DNA from: an uncultured Chloroflexota bacterium
GTDB lineage: Bacteria; Chloroflexota; Dehalococcoidia; UBA2247; RBG-13-53-26
Direction of reading: 5' to 3'
NCBI GenBank assembly: GCA_937860285.1
Contig: CALMBS010000516.1
Location: 1-9,351, forward strand
Length of the DNA stretch: 9,351 bases
Position 1 is the first letter of the stretch. Each line of letters begins with the position of its first letter. Positions 7,234 to 9,351 of the stretch are shown here, in pieces. A program made the translations under genes and the position numbers. Below the pieces are notes generated by a model. It saw only the letters and a list, made by a program, of their open reading frames with translations, was not told where the DNA came from and searched no databases.

Positions 7234-7290
7234 CCCTCCCGGCTATGGCCGATGCATCAGCCGTCCCAGCTATGGCTGATGGCGTCAGCC
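7234..7290 (-). repeat. Degenerate ~28-bp tandem duplication across a stop codon
   Basis: On the minus strand a unit starting GGCTGACGCCATC (from 7290) is followed by a second unit starting GGCTGATGCATC (from 7262). About 25 of 30 aligned bases match, with one single-base gap. Both units contain the block GCCATAGC. The second copy supplies the TGA that ends the activase-ferredoxin protein. It looks like an old tandem duplication that reset the C-terminus. Confidence 0.55.
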
Positions 7291-8327
7291 CGGCAGACGC
7301 TGTGGCAGTTGGCGCTCACCGACCTGGAACACGACCCAAACCCCGGACAGAGGGCTGAGAGTCTCTTCCGGGCTTCTCCCCTGACGATGGCCCTGGGCCC
7401 CGCACCGTTGCGCCCGGCCAGGGCAAAGATGCCCGCGGGACAGGCACTCACGCACTCCCCGCAACCGTCGCAGCGGGAGCGGTCGATAGTGATGAAATAG
7501 TCTCCCGTGGCGTCGGCGTAGCCGTAGTGTATCCTGGCCCCGGCGCCGCCCGACCCGCGGCCGCCCTCCCGGGCGAACAGGGCGGCGCCGAGGGCGCCCA
7601 TCAGCTGGGGGTCCCCGGCCAGCAGCGGCTCCAGGCCCACCTTCTCCGCCAGCTTCTGCACCAGGCCCCGGTTCTTGGCGATCCCGCCGCTGATGCTGAA
7701 GTCCTTCTCTATGCCCACCCTCTTGAGCAGGTTCCGGCTCCTGGTGGCAATGGCCTCATGGAGGCCCGAAAGGATGTCCCCCCTGGGCACCCCCCTCCTC
7801 AGGCAGGAGATGGCCTCGCTCTTGGCGAACACGGCGCAGATGGTATTGAAGGGGATATCATGGTGCGACCCGAGGGCCGCTTCCCCAATTTCGGAGAGCG
7901 GGACCTCCAGCACCTCGGCGATTATCTCCAGAAACCGGCCGGTGCCGCCGGCGCACTTGTCATTCATGATGAAGTTGACCACCGTGCCCTTCTCGTCACA
8001 GCGGATGGCCTTACAGTCCTGGCCGCCCATATCCAGGATGGTCCTCACGGTGGGGAAGCAGTGGTTGACGCCGCGGGCGTGGCAGCTGATCTCCGACACG
8101 TTCTCGTCCGCAAAGGGCACCAGGATCCGGCCGTACCCCGTGGCCACCGTGTACTCCACGTCCCCCAAGGAAACCCCGGCGCGCTGGAGCAGCGCCTGCA
8201 TCGCGGCCTCCGAGGTCCTGGCGCTCTCCGGGCCGGTGTCCATGATCACCGACGAGAGCACCGCCGCCTGGTTCAGCAGCACCGCCTTGGTGGCCCGCGA
8301 GCCGATGTCGATCCCGGCAGCTATCAC
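7257..8327 (-). CDS. CoA-enzyme activase (BadF/BcrA/HgdC type) fused to a C-terminal ferredoxin-like domain
   Basis: This 356-aa protein starts at GTG 8327, overlapping the previous gene by GTGA and preceded by AGGAGG 7 nt upstream. Residues 1-252 form an ASKHA ATPase: phosphate-1 motif GIDIGSRATK (5-14), DMGGQD (99-104), and C125 in NDKCAGGTG and C164 in NTICAVFAKSE. The latter two match the cysteines that hold the bridging [4Fe-4S] cluster of dehydratase activators. SISGGIAKNRG (211-221) matches the adenosine region. After a Gly-rich linker (255-264), residues about 266-356 hold C286-x2-C289-x2-C292-x3-C296-P, a classic [4Fe-4S] motif. A second set, C327-x5-C333-x7-C341-x3-C345, has unusual spacing. 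The activase uses ATP to fire electrons into a dehydratase or reductase; the extra domain could feed it electrons. It pairs with the preceding activase, which has no such domain, suggesting a heterodimer as in BcrA/BcrD of benzoyl-CoA reductase. The reading frame stays open further upstream to 8792, but that part is out-of-frame shadow. Confidence 0.93.
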   Translation of the reverse strand: MIAAGIDIGSRATKAVLLNQAAVLSSVIMDTGPESARTSEAAMQALLQRAGVSLGDVEYTVATGYGRILVPFADENVSEISCHARGVNHCFPTVRTILDMGGQDCKAIRCDEKGTVVNFIMNDKCAGGTGRFLEIIAEVLEVPLSEIGEAALGSHHDIPFNTICAVFAKSEAISCLRRGVPRGDILSGLHEAIATRSRNLLKRVGIEKDFSISGGIAKNRGLVQKLAEKVGLEPLLAGDPQLMGALGAALFAREGGRGSGGAGARIHYGYADATGDYFITIDRSRCDGCGECVSACPAGIFALAGRNGAGPRAIVRGEARKRLSALCPGFGSCSRSVSANCHSVCRADAISHSWDG

Positions 8328-9157
8328 CCGGCCCCCTCCTGCATGATGTTCTCTCCGGCGATGACGGCCGCCCCGATGGCCCCGGACAGCTCGGGCGAAG
8401 GCGGGACCAGGAGGCGGCCCGCCTCCTCCCCGAGGATACGGCCCGCTTCCTCCCCAAGGATGCGGCCGATTTCCTGCTCCAGGATGCCCACCAGGCCCCT
8501 GCTGGCGGCCACGCCGCCGGTGACCGCCACCTCCCTCTTGACACCCAGCCTCTGCAGCTGGGCCATGACACGGTTCACCATCGACCGGTAGATACCGGCC
8601 ACGATGTCCTCCACCGGGGTCGGCGGGTCGCGGTGGATGTGGGAGATGACCTCCGACTCGGCGAAGACGGCGCAGGTGCCGGTGATCTCCACCCGGCCCC
8701 TGGCCCCCGCCGCGGCGCCGGACATCTCGTCCATGGACAGCCGCAGGACGCGGGCCATCTGCTGCAGGAAGATGCCGGTTCCGGCGGCGCACTTGTCCTG
8801 GTTGCCATAGTCAGACACCCGCCCGCGCTCGTTGATGCGGACCACCGTTATGGTCTCCGCCCCCATGTCGATGGCGGTGCGGGACTGGGGCAGCAGGAAG
8901 TGCACGCCCCGCGCCAGGCAGGTGGTGATGGCCCTGCTCTGGCGGCTGAAGGAGACGGCCTTGCCGCCGGCGCCGGTCGAAACGACGTAGACGTCCCCGT
9001 CCGGCCCTGCCTTCGCCAGCGCCTGGTCCAGGGCCGTCCTGGCGCTGGCCTCGGCGGAATCGGACGATTGCACCACGGCTGACGCCACGATCGCACCGCC
9101 ATCCATGACCACGGCCTTGGTGCTAAGGCTCCCGGCATCGAGTCCGACTGCTATCAC
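8324..9157 (-). CDS. CoA-enzyme activase (BadF/BcrD/HgdC family)
   Basis: This 277-aa ASKHA-fold ATPase opens with GLDAGSLSTK (5-14) and continues with DMGAET (98-103), C123 in QDKCAAGTG, C162 in GTCAVFAESEV and AVTGGVAASRG (211-221). C123 and C162 correspond to the ligands of the [4Fe-4S] cluster shared between two activase subunits. Known members couple ATP hydrolysis to one-electron transfer into 2-hydroxyacyl-CoA dehydratases or benzoyl-CoA reductases, and they are oxygen-sensitive. The DMGAE variant and the pairing with a second, different activase recall the heterodimeric BcrA/BcrD or BadF/BadG modules. GTG 9157 is chosen because GAAGGG lies 8 nt upstream and the paralogue starts with the same VIAxGxDxGS. 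The in-frame TTG at 9163 is only 2 nt from that site. Odd feature: an 8-residue unit repeated at about 225-248, just before the PPSPELSGAIGAA end, lengthens a helix. A dehydratase-type gene ends 36 nt upstream. Confidence 0.93.
   Translation of the reverse strand: MIAVGLDAGSLSTKAVVMDGGAIVASAVVQSSDSAEASARTALDQALAKAGPDGDVYVVSTGAGGKAVSFSRQSRAITTCLARGVHFLLPQSRTAIDMGAETITVVRINERGRVSDYGNQDKCAAGTGIFLQQMARVLRLSMDEMSGAAAGARGRVEITGTCAVFAESEVISHIHRDPPTPVEDIVAGIYRSMVNRVMAQLQRLGVKREVAVTGGVAASRGLVGILEQEIGRILGEEAGRILGEEAGRLLVPPSPELSGAIGAAVIAGENIMQEGAG
8335..8340 (-). promoter_or_regulatory. Ribosome binding site that fixes the GTG start of the activase-ferredoxin gene
   Basis: AGGAGG lies 7 nt before GTG 8327, inside the end of the previous gene. 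Together with the GTGA stop-start overlap and the homologous opening of both activases (VIAxGxDxGS), it decides the start against any upstream codon in the same frame. Confidence 0.85.
8415..8486 (-). repeat. 24-bp tandem repeat (three units) inside the first activase gene
   Basis: Units at 8415-8438, 8439-8462 and 8463-8486 each begin CGGCC on the plus strand. The first two differ at 3 of 24 positions; the third is more diverged. The period is a whole number of codons and encodes ILEQEIGR, ILGEEAGR, ILGEEAGR, an amphipathic helix-like series. Confidence 0.8.
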
Positions 9158-9165
9158 GATCAATA

Positions 9166-9171
9166 CCCTTC
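9166..9171 (-). promoter_or_regulatory. Ribosome binding site of the first activase
   Basis: GAAGGG ends 8 nt before GTG 9157. It is a moderate Shine-Dalgarno match, but it favours GTG 9157 over the TTG at 9163, which would be too close. Confidence 0.6.
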
Positions 9172-9193
9172 GTATTTCGCCCCTATGATACCA

Positions 9194-9351
9194 CTAGCGC
9201 CGGTCGTCCAGGAGCTCGAAGAACCGCTCCATCCGGTCCCTCATCTCGACTTCGGATGTCACGGTCGGATCCACCACATCGCAATCGACGGTCAATACCG
9301 GGACATCGATCTCGGCCAGGGCATCCTTGAACAGCTTGATAACCGCGCAGG
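9194..9351 (-). CDS. 2-hydroxyacyl-CoA dehydratase / benzoyl-CoA reductase-type subunit, C-terminal end
   Basis: Reading the minus strand from the right edge gives 51 complete codons ending at TAG (9196-9194). The start lies outside the window. The fragment shows the typical C-terminus of the HgdB/BcrB/BcrC family: a helix, a strand reading VPVLTVDCDVVDP, then a polar TSEVEMRDRMERFFELL segment, which compares with the family pattern IPTLxLDxDxxDP...RxRxEAFxExL. These subunits bind [4Fe-4S] clusters and the CoA substrate, and need an activase to receive electrons. The two activase genes 36 nt downstream support the call. With only the end visible, the substrate (2-hydroxyacyl-CoA, benzoyl-CoA or another) and the exact subunit type remain open. 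Confidence 0.75.
   Translation of the reverse strand, partial: CAVIKLFKDALAEIDVPVLTVDCDVVDPTVTSEVEMRDRMERFFELLDDRR

Noticed and set aside
7257..7259. TGA as a selenocysteine codon
   Set aside because: No selenoprotein family matches, the codon ends a complete domain, and the only nearby hairpin (7216-7230) is too small and generic to argue for a SECIS element.
5751..7358. Plus-strand open frame of 535 codons
   Set aside because: It runs antisense across four minus-strand genes, three of them with clear family motifs. Such spans are common shadows at high GC.
8328..8792. N-terminal extension of the activase-ferredoxin open frame
   Set aside because: The extra 155 codons are low-complexity Gly/Arg/Pro sequence in a shifted frame of the first activase. 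The GTG at 8327 with AGGAGG and the VIAAGIDIGS opening is the real start.
9161..9163. TTG as start of the first activase
   Set aside because: It is only 2 nt from the ribosome binding site. GTG 9157 has an 8-nt spacing and matches the start of the paralogous activase.
1..9351. CRISPR arrays, tRNA/rRNA genes, insertion sequences, phage genes
   Set aside because: No repeat-spacer pattern, cloverleaf or transposase/integrase motif was seen on either strand; the short tandem repeats found are local coding or junction duplications.

Overview
The window is GC-rich bacterial DNA. Every gene I can support lies on the minus strand, so transcription runs from high to low coordinates. The right end carries a pair of oxygen-sensitive ASKHA activases next to the end of a 2-hydroxyacyl-CoA dehydratase/benzoyl-CoA reductase-type subunit. 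This points to a strict anaerobe handling acyl-CoA or aryl-CoA substrates. The mix of genes is compatible with Chloroflexota (Dehalococcoidia-like) or Desulfobacterota, but the sequence alone does not settle the phylum.

Layout in transcription order. (1) 9351-9194: C-terminal 51 residues of a dehydratase/reductase catalytic-type subunit. (2) 9157-8324: a 277-aa BadF/BcrD/HgdC-type activase with a short in-frame tandem repeat. (3) 8327-7257: a second, different activase, overlapping the first by 4 nt and fused at its C-terminus to a cysteine-rich ferredoxin-like domain. (4) 7190-6159: plsX, phosphate acyltransferase. (5) 6158-5892: an acyl carrier protein starting directly after the plsX stop. 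(6) 5872-4670: a 12-helix MFS transporter. These six are closely spaced and look like one transcription unit, with a small hairpin and a degenerate duplication in the 66-nt gap before plsX.

A near-consensus sigma-70 promoter at 4642-4615 then starts a separate unit. Its gene (4563-1894) encodes an 889-aa protein that joins three PAS domains, a NarX-type histidine kinase core, a receiver and a LuxR-type DNA-binding domain in one chain. It is followed by a region with alternative hairpins and a likely terminator. The last gene, starting at 1699 and running off the left edge, is a large phytoene-desaturase-like FAD oxidoreductase with a strong ribosome binding site.

Working together (inference): the activases would use ATP hydrolysis to push low-potential electrons into the dehydratase/reductase, and the fused ferredoxin domain could deliver electrons directly to the activase. 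PlsX and ACP link acyl-ACP to phospholipid synthesis, or the ACP may serve a specialised acyl pathway. The MFS protein would move a small molecule, and the hybrid kinase-regulator may sense and control part of the locus. The most noteworthy items are the activase-ferredoxin fusion within a dissimilar activase pair, the single-chain kinase-to-promoter regulator, and an ACP with an atypical recognition helix.
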